Shown one piece after another: positions 15,484-25,099 of a stretch of DNA of 36,187 nt. The position numbers were made by a program, and so were the translations under genes. Source of the DNA: Deltaproteobacteria bacterium. GTDB taxonomy: Bacteria; Desulfobacterota; DSM-4660; Desulfatiglandales; HGW-15. Below the pieces are notes generated by a model. The model worked only from the letters and a program-made list of their open reading frames with translations, had not been told where the DNA came from and searched no databases. The stretch spans positions 1 to 36,187 of the forward strand of contig JAFDEF010000032.1 in NCBI GenBank assembly GCA_019310485.1, read 5' to 3'. Numbering within the stretch: position 1 is the first letter of the stretch; every line of letters starts with the position of its first letter.

Positions 15484-16392
15484 ATGGCTGCCAAGAAAAT
15501 TACCATCCTTTTCCTTCCCCAGGGGACCAAGAAAGTCAAGCAATTAAGCATTGCAAGATGGCTGCTGGTTCTTGCGTTTTTTCTTGTCTTGTCGGCTTGC
15601 TTTACCTTGGCGTGGATTGTTAAGGATTACAAAGAGATAAGGGCAAAGGTGCCCCGGTTGGCAAGCCTGGAGAAGCAAAACAGACATCAAAAAGAGCAGC
15701 TGGTTTCACTTGCCCGGAAAATAGAGGGGATCAGTAGAAAGATGGCTGAGCTTAAAGCCTTTGACAAAAAGCTCCGGACAATGGTGAACCTGGAAAAACC
15801 TGATGAGAACCAGCAAATCGCGGGAGTGGGTGGGTCGGACGATACCATTATGGCCCCAAAGTATTCGATTGAAAAGGCCCACGAGAAGCTAGTGCGTTTG
15901 ATGTACCAGTCGTTGGATGACCTTGACAAAGAGATTTATTCGGAAACCAGGGAAAAAGAGGAGCTTTTGAAATACCTCAAAACCCGCGAGTCCATGCTCC
16001 TTTGCACGCCCTCGATTTGGCCTGTAAGGGGATGGGTGAGTTCAGGGTTTGGCTATCGCATCTCTCCTTTTACAAACGAAAAGGAGTTCCATAAAGGGAT
16101 AGACATATGCAGCAGAATGAGGGCAACGATTGTTGCGCCTGCTGATGGTGTAGTTGCATCAGTGGGCTGGGACTTCGGTTATGGGAGAACCGTTCTGATT
16201 CACCATGGCTACGGGCTTGATACAAAGTATGCTCACCTTGCAAAGATTCTGGTAAAAAAGGGACAGGTTGTTAAACGGGGTCAAAAAATAGGCCTGGTTG
16301 GAAATTCCGGTCGTTCGACAGGCCCGCATCTCCACTATGAGGTTCACCTGAATGGGGTGCCGGTTAATCCCTTTCACTATATCCTCAATTAG
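15484..16392 (+). CDS. Membrane-anchored M23 family peptidase
   Basis: About 302 residues. A basic N-terminus precedes one membrane segment (about residues 20-45, WLLVLAFFLVLSACFTLAWI), then a coiled-coil region (KVPRLASLEKQNRHQKEQLV) and a C-terminal M23/LytM domain. The zinc-site motifs are complete: HKGIDI (HxxxD) and GPHLHYEVHLNG (HxH). Thus it is probably an active endopeptidase or its activator acting on peptidoglycan cross-links, although coiled-coil M23 proteins such as EnvC can act through partner amidases. ATG 15484 has GAGGG about 8 nt upstream. It lies between uvrC and secA on the same strand, with a hairpin on the secA side. Confidence 0.85.
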   Translation: MAAKKITILFLPQGTKKVKQLSIARWLLVLAFFLVLSACFTLAWIVKDYKEIRAKVPRLASLEKQNRHQKEQLVSLARKIEGISRKMAELKAFDKKLRTMVNLEKPDENQQIAGVGGSDDTIMAPKYSIEKAHEKLVRLMYQSLDDLDKEIYSETREKEELLKYLKTRESMLLCTPSIWPVRGWVSSGFGYRISPFTNEKEFHKGIDICSRMRATIVAPADGVVASVGWDFGYGRTVLIHHGYGLDTKYAHLAKILVKKGQVVKRGQKIGLVGNSGRSTGPHLHYEVHLNGVPVNPFHYILN

Positions 16393-16395
16393 TTT

Positions 16396-16466
16396 TTGAA
16401 TTTTCCTGTTTTGAATTTTTGTGTATAATTAAATGGTTGGCGAGACTGCCTTAAGAGCGGTCTTGC
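16396..16466 (+). promoter_or_regulatory. secA leader: -10-like box and terminator-like hairpin
   Basis: A TATAAT box (16424-16429) lies after the M23 gene, but no -35 is well spaced (TTGAAT at 16396-16401 is 22 nt away). A 10 bp stem (16440-16449 with 16457-16466, two G-U pairs, 7 nt loop) follows, then a T-rich stretch. Either it terminates the M23 transcript or it works as a leader structure in secA mRNA. The sequence does not decide which. Confidence 0.4.
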
Positions 16467-16545
16467 TTATTTCATTTTAAAATATTAATTTATTAACGTA
16501 TAAAAAATTTTGAGCAAGCCGTGTGCTAAAGGCAGGTGGCTGGAA

Positions 16546-19410
16546 ATGATTGGGAAAGTTGTAAAAGGTATCTTTGGGAGCAAGAACGACAGGGAGCTGA
16601 AACGCATAGCTCCTTTGGTCGAAGCGATCAATAGGCTGGAGCCAGAGTTTCAAGCCCTTTCAGATGCACAACTTCAGGCAAAAACGGGAGAGTTCAAAGA
16701 GCGCCTTTCCAAGGGGGAGAGCCTGGACGAATTACTTCCCGAGGCTTTTGCGGCCGTCAGAGAGGCCTCGGTCAGAGTTTTGGGTATGCGCCCTTTTGAT
16801 GTTCAGCTCATTGGCGGGGTAGTGCTTCATGAGGGGAAAATCGCTGAAATGAAGACCGGCGAAGGAAAAACCCTGGCTGCAACCATGCCTCTCTACCTGA
16901 ACGCGCTAACAGGCAGGGGCGTTCATCTGGTAACGGTGAATGATTACCTCGCAAGACGGGATGCCGAATGGATGGGAGGGATTTATCGCTTTCTGGGCCT
17001 GTCTGTCGGCGTGATCGTGCACGGTATGGACGATCAGGAGCGTAAAAAGGCATATGCGTGCGATATAACATATGGAACCAATAATGAGTTCGGCTTTGAC
17101 TACCTGCGCGATAACATGAAGTTCGACTTAAATGATTTTGTGCAGCGTGACTTTTACTATGCAATCGTGGATGAGGTGGACAGCATTCTGATTGATGAGG
17201 CGAGGACACCTCTTATCATTAGCGGCCCCGTAGAGCGCAGCCAGAACAAGGTATTTCTTGAGGTCAAGCCTCTTGTGATCAATTTGAAGAGGAAGCAGGG
17301 AGCAGTCATACGTTCGATACTGCAAGAAGCCCGCAAGCTCCTTGCCAGTGGCCAAAACGGAGACAGAAGTGTGGAGCTACTGCTCAAGGTGAAGAGGGGG
17401 GATCCCAAGAATCCTGTCTTCCTCGATGTCCTTGCCCATAACCAGGCTCTTAAGAAAGAGATTGATCGAACTGAAAACGTGTTGAGCGCGCAGAAACTGC
17501 TTCCTGAGATCGACAAGGACCTCTATTGCACGATAGACGAACGGAGCAATGCAGTCGAACTTACAGAAAAAGGAATAAGATTGCTCTCAAGCGGGGGACT
17601 GGGAGATTTTATGCTTCCTGACCTTGATGAAGAAAGTTACAGAATAAGAGAAGATGAGAATCTGAGCCCAGAGGAGAAGACCCAGCTCCTGAGCGAACTC
17701 GAAGAACGCTACATGCGCTCATCCGAACTTCTGCATGCCACCCAACAGCTTATAAAGGCATACTGGCTTTTTGAAAAAGATGTTCACTACGTGATCAAGG
17801 ACGGCCAGGTGGTGATAGTTGATGAGTTCACGGGCAGGATGATGCCCGGGAGGCGCTGGAGTGACGGGTTGCACCAGGCCGTTGAGGCAAAAGAGGGTGT
17901 GAGCGTCGCAGAAGAAAACCAGACCCTCGCCACCATAACTTTTCAGAATTTCTTTCGCATGTACGAGAAACTTGCCGGCATGACCGGAACAGCCGATACG
18001 GAAGCTGCTGAGTTCAATGATACCTATAAGCTGGATGTTGTGGTGGTACCTACAAACAAGAAGATGATTCGAATAGATTACCCTGACGTGATCTACAAGA
18101 GTGAAAGAGAAAAGTTCAAGGCAGTGGTTGAAGAGATCAAAGAGCTTTATGACAAGGGACAGCCAGTGCTGGTCGGTACTATCAGTATTGAAAAATCGGA
18201 AATGCTCAGCAAGATGCTGAAACGGGCAGGAATCCCTCACTCGGTTCTGAATGCAAAGCATCATGAAAAAGAGGCAGAGATTGTAGCCAAGGCAGGCCAG
18301 GCAAAGACCGTAACTATTTCGACCAACATGGCAGGAAGGGGTACAGATATTGTGCTGGGAGACGGGGTGGTTGAGCTCGGAGGGCTGCATATTTTGGGGA
18401 CAGAAAGGCATGAGAGCCGCCGTATTGACAACCAGCTCCGGGGTCGATCAGGCAGGCAGGGCGATCCCGGGAGTTCTCGCTTTTACCTTTCCCTTGAGGA
18501 CGACCTTTTGAGGATTTTTGGTTCCGATAGAATTGCTTCCATTATGGGCCGGCTGGGCATGGAAGAGGGGCAGCCAATTGAGCACAACCTTATCTCCAAG
18601 GCAATTGAGAATGCCCAGAAAAAGGTGGAAGCTCACAATTTTGACATAAGGAAACATTTACTCGAATACGATGATGTGATGAACACGCACAGGGAGATTA
18701 TTTATTCCCTGAGAAAAGATATCCTGGCCGGAGATAACGTTAAACAGATAACAGAGAACATGGCGGATGAAAAAATAGAGTCTCTGGTCGAGAGGTTCAT
18801 TGACCCAAAGGCATACCCGGATGACTGGGATATTGACGGACTGAAGGAGAACGTTGCCAGGATCTTTGGATTTGCCCCCAAGATAGGGCCCAAGGATCTG
18901 GGAGAGGATGCTTTTGAGTCCCTGAAGGCAGAGGACCTGGTCGAGCTGATCAAGAAAGAGGTGAGGGAGGCACATGAAAAAAGGGAAATGGCTTTCGGCA
19001 GCGAAGACTTCACCTCGCTGGAAAAATACATCCTGCTCCAGATAATTGACAGCCAGTGGGTGATCCATCTTCAGGACATGGAAAGCATGAAAGAAGGGAT
19101 AGGCCTTAGGGGCTATGGCCAGCTTGATCCCCTGCAGGAGTATAAGAAAGAGGGATATGCCCTTTTCGAAGAACTTATGGACAGGATAAGGGAAGAAACC
19201 CTTATGACCCTTTCCCGTGTGCAGCTCCTCAGGCAAAGACCGTCTGAAGAATTGCCCAAGAAGAAGAAAAGGGCCATGCAATTCAGCCACGGGGATTCAG
19301 GTGACAGGCCTGAAACAGTCAGAAGAAAAGGTAAGAAGATTGGTAGAAACGACCCGTGCCCTTGCGGGAGCGGCAAGAAGTACAAGAAATGCTGCGGAGC
19401 CAAGAAATGA
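16546..19410 (+). CDS. secA: Preprotein translocase ATPase SecA
   Basis: About 954 residues. ATG 16546 begins [11 protein letters not shown] as in the family; an in-frame TTG at 16510 is less likely. It drives protein export through SecYEG. Walker A is GEGKT (105-109) and Walker B DEVDS (209-213); NBD2 has [20 protein letters not shown] and [13 protein letters not shown]. The C-terminus has the zinc-binding [13 protein letters not shown] tail (SecB/ribosome contact). Between about residues 227 and 339 the sequence (from [10 protein letters not shown] to AVELTEKG) is roughly 55 residues longer than the E. coli pattern, adding a charged segment in the preprotein-binding region. Similar enlargements occur in some other phyla. 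It stands alone with argJ following after about 90 nt. Confidence 0.97.
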   Translation: MIGKVVKGIFGSKNDRELKRIAPLVEAINRLEPEFQALSDAQLQAKTGEFKERLSKGESLDELLPEAFAAVREASVRVLGMRPFDVQLIGGVVLHEGKIAEMKTGEGKTLAATMPLYLNALTGRGVHLVTVNDYLARRDAEWMGGIYRFLGLSVGVIVHGMDDQERKKAYACDITYGTNNEFGFDYLRDNMKFDLNDFVQRDFYYAIVDEVDSILIDEARTPLIISGPVERSQNKVFLEVKPLVINLKRKQGAVIRSILQEARKLLASGQNGDRSVELLLKVKRGDPKNPVFLDVLAHNQALKKEIDRTENVLSAQKLLPEIDKDLYCTIDERSNAVELTEKGIRLLSSGGLGDFMLPDLDEESYRIREDENLSPEEKTQLLSELEERYMRSSELLHATQQLIKAYWLFEKDVHYVIKDGQVVIVDEFTGRMMPGRRWSDGLHQAVEAKEGVSVAEENQTLATITFQNFFRMYEKLAGMTGTADTEAAEFNDTYKLDVVVVPTNKKMIRIDYPDVIYKSEREKFKAVVEEIKELYDKGQPVLVGTISIEKSEMLSKMLKRAGIPHSVLNAKHHEKEAEIVAKAGQAKTVTISTNMAGRGTDIVLGDGVVELGGLHILGTERHESRRIDNQLRGRSGRQGDPGSSRFYLSLEDDLLRIFGSDRIASIMGRLGMEEGQPIEHNLISKAIENAQKKVEAHNFDIRKHLLEYDDVMNTHREIIYSLRKDILAGDNVKQITENMADEKIESLVERFIDPKAYPDDWDIDGLKENVARIFGFAPKIGPKDLGEDAFESLKAEDLVELIKKEVREAHEKREMAFGSEDFTSLEKYILLQIIDSQWVIHLQDMESMKEGIGLRGYGQLDPLQEYKKEGYALFEELMDRIREETLMTLSRVQLLRQRPSEELPKKKKRAMQFSHGDSGDRPETVRRKGKKIGRNDPCPCGSGKKYKKCCGAKK

Positions 19411-19501
19411 GCCTCCCGGAGTAAAACCTCACCCTCTTCTGAATAAAATAGGAAAGCAGACTAACTAAGAAAGAGAAAGGCTTCTAAAAGGTGCTTAAAA
19501 G

Positions 19502-20683
19502 ATGAAACATGTGATCCCGGGCTTTAAAGCCTCAGCAGTGGCATCCGGCATCAAGAAAGGGTCGGGCCTTGACCTGGCCCTAATTTTTTCAGAAAAGCCT
19601 GCAGTGGCAGCAGGAGGTTTTACCTCCAACAAGGTGAAGGCCGCTCCAGTAATTTTGAGCCTGGAAAACATAAGCGACGGCAGCGCACGCGCCATTATTG
19701 CCAATTCAGGTAATGCCAATGCCTGCACCGGAAAGCAAGGGCTCCGCGATGCCCAAGTGACAGCAGAGCTGGTGGCCAAAGAGACCGGCATCAGGCCCAG
19801 CGAGGTGCTTGTTGCCTCCACAGGCGTGATCGGCGCCCCGGTGGACATGGACCGGGTTGCTAAGGCCGTCCCCGGCCTGGTAAAAGCACTTTCTCCCAAG
19901 GGGATACCCCGGGTGGCGGAGGCCATCATGACAACCGATTCCTTCCCAAAGATAGCGGAGTTTGAAGGTATGGCCGGGGATAAGCCTTTTCACATACTGG
20001 GAATCGCCAAAGGCGCTGGTATGATCATGCCCCAGATGGCGACAATGCTTTGTTTTGTGCTGAGTGACATTCAGATAGGCATAGATGAATTGAGAAAAGC
20101 GACTTCTGCTTCCATTGACGCCAGTTTTAACAGGATTAGCGTGGATGGGGATACCAGTACAAATGATACCGTCTTGGTTATGGCTAACGGAATGGCCGGC
20201 AATGGGCCACTCGGCGTCAATGGATATTCGAAGTTTCAGGGGGGATTATCCGCGGTAATGTGCGAGCTGGCCACCATGATTGTGAGAGACGGGGAGGGTG
20301 CTACCAAGTTGGTCGAGGTGGTTATAAAGGGAGCTGGCAGCAATGCCGAGGCTGAGTCAGCAGCAAGAACCGTGGCGAATTCCACCCTGGTAAAGACCGC
20401 CTTTTACGGGCAGGACCCCAACTGGGGGAGAATCATGGCTGCACTGGGACGTTCCGGGATCAAGATGAAAGAGGAAGATGTTGATATATGGGTTAACGAT
20501 GTGATGATCGTAGAGGGGGGCAGGGGGAAAGGATTGTCGGCCGAGAAGGAAGCAGCAAAGAGGATGTCCGGAGAAGAGTTCTCAGTTGTCGTTGACCTAA
20601 ACCAGGGACAAAGCGAGTTCCGGATCCTCACATGCGATTTGACACACGAATACGTTACAATAAATGCTGAGTACAGGACATGA
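19502..20683 (+). CDS. argJ: Bifunctional glutamate N-acetyltransferase / amino-acid N-acetyltransferase
   Basis: A 393-residue ArgJ of the cyclic arginine pathway, moving acetyl from N-acetylornithine to glutamate. The self-cleavage site is visible: KGAGMIMPQMATMLCFV, with Thr181 as the new N-terminal nucleophile. The ANSGNANACTG, VASTGVIG (oxyanion hole) and DPNWGRIMAALGRSG motifs are also present. Length is normal. ATG 19502 follows the preceding gene by about 90 nt with GGTGC as a weak RBS. It lies between secA and the phosphomannomutase on the same strand, with no other arg gene in view. Confidence 0.95.
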   Translation: MKHVIPGFKASAVASGIKKGSGLDLALIFSEKPAVAAGGFTSNKVKAAPVILSLENISDGSARAIIANSGNANACTGKQGLRDAQVTAELVAKETGIRPSEVLVASTGVIGAPVDMDRVAKAVPGLVKALSPKGIPRVAEAIMTTDSFPKIAEFEGMAGDKPFHILGIAKGAGMIMPQMATMLCFVLSDIQIGIDELRKATSASIDASFNRISVDGDTSTNDTVLVMANGMAGNGPLGVNGYSKFQGGLSAVMCELATMIVRDGEGATKLVEVVIKGAGSNAEAESAARTVANSTLVKTAFYGQDPNWGRIMAALGRSGIKMKEEDVDIWVNDVMIVEGGRGKGLSAEKEAAKRMSGEEFSVVVDLNQGQSEFRILTCDLTHEYVTINAEYRT

Positions 20684-20775
20684 CCCGCAAGGCCAGTAAG
20701 TATCGTAAATATAGTAAAGTTTTTCAAGCGTCGTTTAGAAAAGTCAAAACATTTTCACAGAAAGGGTGAACTGCT

Positions 20776-22122
20776 ATGAATCCTAATATCTTTAGAGAAT
20801 ATGATATCAGAGGAGAGTCGCCGAGTGAGCTGAATCAGGAAACCGTGTATAAGCTCGGGCACTCTTTCGGGACCTACTATCAGGAGCACGGCACAAAAAG
20901 GATTTCCCTTGGCCGGGATTGCCGCCTGAGCTCGCCCGAGCTGCACGATGCTCTGAGCAGGGGACTGATGGATACAGGGATGCATGTGATCGATATTGGT
21001 ATGGTGCCCACCCCGCTTTTGTACTTTTCTTTGTTTGAGCTGGAGGTAGACGGGGGTGTTCAGGTCACGGGAAGCCATAATCCCCCGAGCTACAATGGCT
21101 TCAAGATTTGCCTGGGTAAGGAAACAATATATGGACAAGAGATCCAAAAAATAAGGCAAATAGTGGATTCCGAAAAATTTTTACAGGGCCGGGGGGAGAT
21201 GGAACAAAGGGAGGTCACCGGTCTGTATCTTGAAAAGGTGGAGGCAGTTTTAAAGCCCGGAACTCAAAAAAGGAAGGTGGTGGTGGATGCGGGCAACGGT
21301 GTGGCAGGGATGCTTGCCCCGCAACTTTATGAACACCTGGGCGTGGAGGTTGAGAGACTTTACTGCGAGCCTGACGGACACTTCCCAAACCACCACCCTG
21401 ACCCGACCATTCCTGAGAACCTAGTGGACCTCAAGGAGAAAGTCTCCGCGATTTCCGCTGATCTGGGAATTGCTTTTGACGGCGATGGCGACAGAATCGG
21501 TGTGATAGACCATGGTGGTAAGGTAATATGGGGAGACCAGCTCATGATTATTTTTTCTCGTGATCTTCTCGAGCGTCATCCTGGTGCAAAGATCATAGGT
21601 GAGGTGAAATGTTCGCAGGTCATGTATGATGATATTGAAAAACACGGTGGCAAGCCTATCATGTGGAAGGCAGGGCATTCCCTGATTAAGAGCAAAATGA
21701 AGGAGGAAGGGGCTCTCCTGGCAGGCGAGATGAGCGGGCATCTTTTCTTTGCAGAGCGATACTATGGTTATGATGATGCAATATACGCCGGTGCAAGGCT
21801 ACTTGAAATTCTTACCAAGCAACAGAAAGGTATAAGAGACCTTCTTAAGGATGTCCCGGTTCTGGTCAGCACTCCTGAAATCCGCATGGACTGCCCTGAT
21901 GAAAAAAAATTCGAGGTCGTGCGCGCCCTTGCAAGCGAATTCAAGAAGGAGTTCAAGGTGATTGATGTGGATGGAGCAAGGGTTCTTTTTGACGGAGGCT
22001 GGGGCCTCGTGAGGGCTTCGAACACCCAGCCAGCCCTTGTGCTCCGCTTTGAAGCCGTGGATGAGGAGCGCGTTGAAGAAATCCGAAAGATTTTTATGGA
22101 TAAGCTGGCCGAAAAAATGTAG
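20776..22122 (+). CDS. Phosphomannomutase/phosphoglucomutase (AlgC/ManB type)
   Basis: A 448-residue alpha-D-phosphohexomutase. The N-terminal NIFREYDIRGESPSELN is typical of the PMM/PGM subgroup. The active serine loop is TGSHNPPSYNG (Ser100 is the phosphorylated residue), the Mg site is DGDGDR (235-240), the sugar-recognition loop is GEMSGHLFF, and the phosphate-binding loop near the C-terminus is RASNTQPALVLRFE. It interconverts hexose 1- and 6-phosphates for LPS/exopolysaccharide precursors. ATG 20776 has AGAAAGGGTG upstream. Within this subfamily the exact sugar preference (mannose or glucose) cannot be told. It is followed by rdgB after about 55 nt, possibly in the same transcript. Confidence 0.93.
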   Translation: MNPNIFREYDIRGESPSELNQETVYKLGHSFGTYYQEHGTKRISLGRDCRLSSPELHDALSRGLMDTGMHVIDIGMVPTPLLYFSLFELEVDGGVQVTGSHNPPSYNGFKICLGKETIYGQEIQKIRQIVDSEKFLQGRGEMEQREVTGLYLEKVEAVLKPGTQKRKVVVDAGNGVAGMLAPQLYEHLGVEVERLYCEPDGHFPNHHPDPTIPENLVDLKEKVSAISADLGIAFDGDGDRIGVIDHGGKVIWGDQLMIIFSRDLLERHPGAKIIGEVKCSQVMYDDIEKHGGKPIMWKAGHSLIKSKMKEEGALLAGEMSGHLFFAERYYGYDDAIYAGARLLEILTKQQKGIRDLLKDVPVLVSTPEIRMDCPDEKKFEVVRALASEFKKEFKVIDVDGARVLFDGGWGLVRASNTQPALVLRFEAVDEERVEEIRKIFMDKLAEKM

Positions 22123-22176
22123 ATGAGAAAATTTGCATCTAAAAGGGGTGTGCCACCAGGAAAGGGTAGGGCATAG

Positions 22177-22806
22177 ATGATAAAGAAGCCATTGGTTCTG
22201 GCAACGCGAAACCAGGGAAAGATCTCAGAGTTTCGGGACTTCCTGTCAATTGTGGATATTCAGATAAAGAGTTTGAACGACTTCGGCCCGATCCCTCCAA
22301 TTGTGGAGGACGGAAAAAGCTTTGAAGACAATGCTTACAAGAAAGCTCATCTCACTGCTAAAATGCTCGGATTCCCTGCACTTGCAGACGACTCCGGCCT
22401 GGTGGTGAATGCGCTGGGAGGTGCTCCGGGGGTTCACTCAGCTCGTTATGCAGGGGAGGGAGCCACGGATGAGGCGAACAATGAGAAGCTTCTAAGAGAA
22501 ATGGAAGGAGTCAAAGACCGGAGTGCAGCATTTGAATGTGTTATTGCCATAGCAGTGCCTAGGGGGCCCGCACTGATCTACGAAGCCAGGTGTGAAGGTG
22601 AGATTACCACAAGGCCGATGGGAAAAGGGGGTTTCGGATATGACCCTGTTTTTTACTATCCGCCCCTCAAGAAAACATTTGCCCAGATGAGCAAAGAGGA
22701 AAAAAACAGGGTCAGCCACAGGGGGAAGGCCCTGGCTGAGTTAAGAAGTGAATTCGACAAGGTGCTGATTTGGCTTGAACAAAGGCTGGCCGAAGAACCT
22801 TTTTAG
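22177..22806 (+). CDS. rdgB: XTP/dITP diphosphatase (RdgB/HAM1 family)
   Basis: A 209-residue non-canonical purine NTP pyrophosphatase that removes XTP, dITP and ITP from the nucleotide pool. Motifs are visible: LATRNQGKISEFRDFL (T/SxxxxK nucleotide-binding N-terminus), FEDNAYKKA, ALADDSGLVVNALGGAPGVH (metal site Asp pair), GPALIYEARCEGEI, GGFGYDPVF and VSHRGKAL. Length and motifs are standard and ATG 22177 is the natural start. It is immediately downstream of the phosphohexomutase and is probably the last gene of the plus-strand unit before the separately promoted selenoprotein gene. Confidence 0.95.
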   Translation: MIKKPLVLATRNQGKISEFRDFLSIVDIQIKSLNDFGPIPPIVEDGKSFEDNAYKKAHLTAKMLGFPALADDSGLVVNALGGAPGVHSARYAGEGATDEANNEKLLREMEGVKDRSAAFECVIAIAVPRGPALIYEARCEGEITTRPMGKGGFGYDPVFYYPPLKKTFAQMSKEEKNRVSHRGKALAELRSEFDKVLIWLEQRLAEEPF

Positions 22807-22971
22807 TGCATGGTTGTGGGGGTTTTTGCAACTTTAGATCTTTTTTTGTCTCTATTAGTTATAACGCCAGGTAAGGGGCTAAAGGCTTACATTTCAACGG
22901 GTTGACGATCCTTAGGATTCAATTTCCCCATTGGGCACGCGGGTTAGGCGGAAGAAGTTTGTTGACAAAGT

Positions 22972-23030
22972 TTGATTGATGTCTAGTATTCTAGTATAAT
23001 TGTGAAGCCTGACGATAACTTTTAAGGAGG
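22972..23030 (+). promoter_or_regulatory. Sigma-70-type promoter and RBS of the selenoprotein gene
   Basis: TTGATT (22972-22977), a 17 nt spacer and a perfect TATAAT (22995-23000) form a good housekeeping promoter, giving a start of transcription near 23007. A strong AAGGAGG (23024-23030) lies 5 nt before the ATG at 23036. The spacer contains two head-to-tail copies of TCTAGTAT (22982-22989, 22990-22997), which could be a binding site. It fits an independently expressed small gene. Confidence 0.6.
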
Positions 23031-23035
23031 AAAGG

Positions 23036-23350
23036 ATGTTTGAGGTAACGGAAAAGGCAAATGAAAAAATACAGGAATTCTTTAAAGACAAAGAAGAAAA
23101 ACCCATAATCAGGATATTTCTCTCACAGGGTGGGTGATCCGGGCCCTCTCTGGGCATGGCTCTGGATGAGCCAAAAGAGGATGATGAAGTAATGAACGAA
23201 GATGGAATCACTTACCTTGTGAATAAAGAATTGTTTGAAATGGTAAAGCCGGTGCGCGTGGATTTTGTGGAATCTGTGTACGGCTCAGGATTTTCAATCA
23301 GTTCCAACCTCAATACAGGAGCAGGGTGCGGAAGCTGCTCTAGCTGCTAA
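23036..23350 (+). CDS. HesB/IscA-family selenoprotein (UGA at codon 34 read as Sec)
   Basis: A 104-codon frame from ATG 23036 broken only by a TGA at 23135-23137. The residues before it (KPIIRIFLSQGG) and after it (SGPSLGMALDEPKEDD) join into one HesB/IscA-like chain. It ends with GAGCGSCSSC (Cys98, Cys101, Cys104). The UGA falls where IscA-type proteins keep the first of three cluster-binding cysteines, so selenocysteine is the natural reading. A SECIS-like hairpin follows directly. HesB-like selenoproteins are a known group in anaerobic bacteria. Role: probably Fe-S cluster or selenium/metal handling, exact function unknown. Promoter and RBS are strong. Without Sec insertion only a 33-residue peptide would be made. 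Confidence 0.87.
23138..23166 (+). promoter_or_regulatory. Candidate bacterial SECIS hairpin
   Basis: Directly after the UGA the mRNA can fold as 23138-23146 with 23158-23166. There are eight base pairs, two of them G-U, and one C-C mismatch. The 11 nt loop (23147-23157) contains a GGG. Bacterial SECIS elements are short hairpins just downstream of UGA with G residues in the loop, recognised by SelB. Position and form fit, although the sequence is not close to the E. coli fdhF element. Confidence 0.6.
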
Positions 23351-23366
23351 AAAACGAATCTGACAC

Positions 23367-23403
23367 AGGTCACCATTCTTGAGATAATCGGGGATGGTGA
23401 CCT
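23367..23403. terminator. Bidirectional terminator-like hairpin between convergent genes
   Basis: A 10 bp perfect stem (23367-23376 with 23394-23403), extendable to 12 bp with a G-U, between the ends of the selenoprotein gene (plus) and the acyl-CoA synthetase gene (minus, stop at 23408). The T-tracts are weak on both sides. The location between converging stops supports a shared terminator. Confidence 0.6.
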
Positions 23404-23407
23404 CTCA

Positions 23408-25054
23408 TTAAGTGCCTTGGCGAAGTGATTCTATTTCTAATTGGGCCATTTGGCTGAGCTTGAATTTTTGCACTTTACCGCTTCTTGTCATGGGAAAGCT
23501 CGAAACTATTTTGAAATATGAGGGCATCCTTTGTGCTTCCACATTTTCCCTCATATATGCCTCGATATCATCTGCTATGAGGCTTGAACCTTCTCTAACT
23601 CTTACCCATGCGACAACTTCCTGGCCTTTTTCAGTGTGAGGGATGCCGAAGACCTGGGCTTCCACCACATCAGGTATTTTATAGAGAGTTTCTTCAAGCT
23701 CAACCGGAAATATTTCAACCCCGTTTCTCAAAATTACATCTTTCAATCTGCCCGTGATCCTCACGTAACCCTGCTCATCCATCTCCCCCAGATCTCCGGT
23801 GTGAAACCATCCTCCCCGGTCTATGGCGGCAGCCGTGGCACCAGGCATCTTGTAGTACCCCTTCATCAGGAAGCCCTTTGAGCATATCTCGCCCTGCTTT
23901 TTTGGGGGAAGGCTTTCGCCCGTTGCAGGATCCACTATCTTCACCTCATTGCATTCAAGGGGCCTTCCTATGGTTGCGACTCTCAATTCAATCGGGTCGC
24001 CGGTGCTGGTCATTGTAATCCAGGAGCAAGTTTCCGTAATTCCGTATCCAACCGTAATGTCCGAGACGCCAATATCTTCAACCAGCTTTTTCATCAAGTC
24101 CATGGGGCATGGAGCACCCCCGATTATTCCTTTGCGAACAGTTTTCCACTGGCTCTTCTTGAAGTCTGGATGTTCCAGTAAAGAGATAAGCATGCTGGGT
24201 GACCCATAGATAGCTGTACATTTTTCATCCTGTATTGCAGGAAGGATCCGGGAAGGCTCAAAGCTCAGGCACGGCATGATAAGTGCCGCCCCTCTCAGTA
24301 ATCCCGCAAGCGCAATACAGGTGTTTCCAAACATGTGAAAAAGGGGAAAGAATAGGGCAAGCCTGTCTTTTCTGCCTATCCCCTGTCGAGCCGTTGAATA
24401 CATGGACTTGTTGATAAGGCCAAGGTGATCAAGCTCCACGCCCTTTGGATTCCCGGTTGTGCCGGATGTATACATAATGGCCACAGCATCTTCGGGCTTT
24501 ACCCTCCCTTTGATGCCTTGAAACAATTCCTGATTAGCTTGTTCACCCCCTGCCTCAAGTTCAGACCAGCGTATCACCCCGGGGTAGTGTTTTTCGGCAA
24601 TCAAGAACACACGGGAAAGGTTCGGCAGGCCGGACCTTACGCTCCTCAGCAACTCAAGATATGGTTTCCCCTGCGCTTGATCAGGCATGATGATGCCCTG
24701 GCATTCTGACTGCCGGAGTATGAAGGATAAAGTTTCCTTCTCCGCCCCTGGATCAATTGGGACCATGAGCACACCAATTTTTGCAAGAGCGACCATCGAA
24801 ATGATCCACTCCGGTATATTCGGTGCCCAGATAGCGAGTTTGTGGCCGGGCCTGATGCCCGCCCTGATAAAACCTCTTGCAACCTGGTCCACTTTTTTGG
24901 CCAGGAGAGCGTAAGTGTAACGAGAACCTATCTCAGTATGAACAATAGCATCCAGGTCAGGCTGCTCCCTGGCTATTGAATCTACCATCTGACCGATGGT
25001 CTTGCGAACAACCTCCACTCTCTTCCCCCTCGAGGCGTGCCCTTTTTCTGGCAA
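23408..25054 (-). CDS. AMP-binding acyl-CoA synthetase
   Basis: About 548 residues of the ANL superfamily; it activates a carboxylic acid, probably a fatty acid, to acyl-AMP and then acyl-CoA. The core motifs are intact: P-loop YTSGTTGNPKG (195-205), GYGITETCSW, GGWFHTGDLGEMDEQGY and GRLKDVILRNGVEIFP. The Lys near the C-terminus (RSGKVQKFKL) would complete adenylation. The chain-length preference is not predictable. The start is uncertain. The open frame begins at TTG 25054 without an RBS; GTG 25018 or ATG 24988 are alternatives. It follows the decayed hydroxyacid dehydrogenase on the same strand, and that gene's decay may have removed the original upstream signals. Confidence 0.9.
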   Translation of the reverse strand: MPEKGHASRGKRVEVVRKTIGQMVDSIAREQPDLDAIVHTEIGSRYTYALLAKKVDQVARGFIRAGIRPGHKLAIWAPNIPEWIISMVALAKIGVLMVPIDPGAEKETLSFILRQSECQGIIMPDQAQGKPYLELLRSVRSGLPNLSRVFLIAEKHYPGVIRWSELEAGGEQANQELFQGIKGRVKPEDAVAIMYTSGTTGNPKGVELDHLGLINKSMYSTARQGIGRKDRLALFFPLFHMFGNTCIALAGLLRGAALIMPCLSFEPSRILPAIQDEKCTAIYGSPSMLISLLEHPDFKKSQWKTVRKGIIGGAPCPMDLMKKLVEDIGVSDITVGYGITETCSWITMTSTGDPIELRVATIGRPLECNEVKIVDPATGESLPPKKQGEICSKGFLMKGYYKMPGATAAAIDRGGWFHTGDLGEMDEQGYVRITGRLKDVILRNGVEIFPVELEETLYKIPDVVEAQVFGIPHTEKGQEVVAWVRVREGSSLIADDIEAYMRENVEAQRMPSYFKIVSSFPMTRSGKVQKFKLSQMAQLEIESLRQGT

Positions 25055-25099
25055 GGCAAGGGCTACACAGCCTTGCCAGTACTGGCCTGGGCCAAGGAA

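Noticed and set aside
17719-19290. Long minus-strand frames opposite secA
   Set aside because: They are mirror frames created by the codon bias of secA; no recognisable domain or start signal.
23156-23350. A separate 64-residue gene downstream of the selenoprotein UGA
   Set aside because: It has no RBS of its own and its sequence continues the HesB/IscA chain across the UGA, so it is the C-terminal part of one gene.
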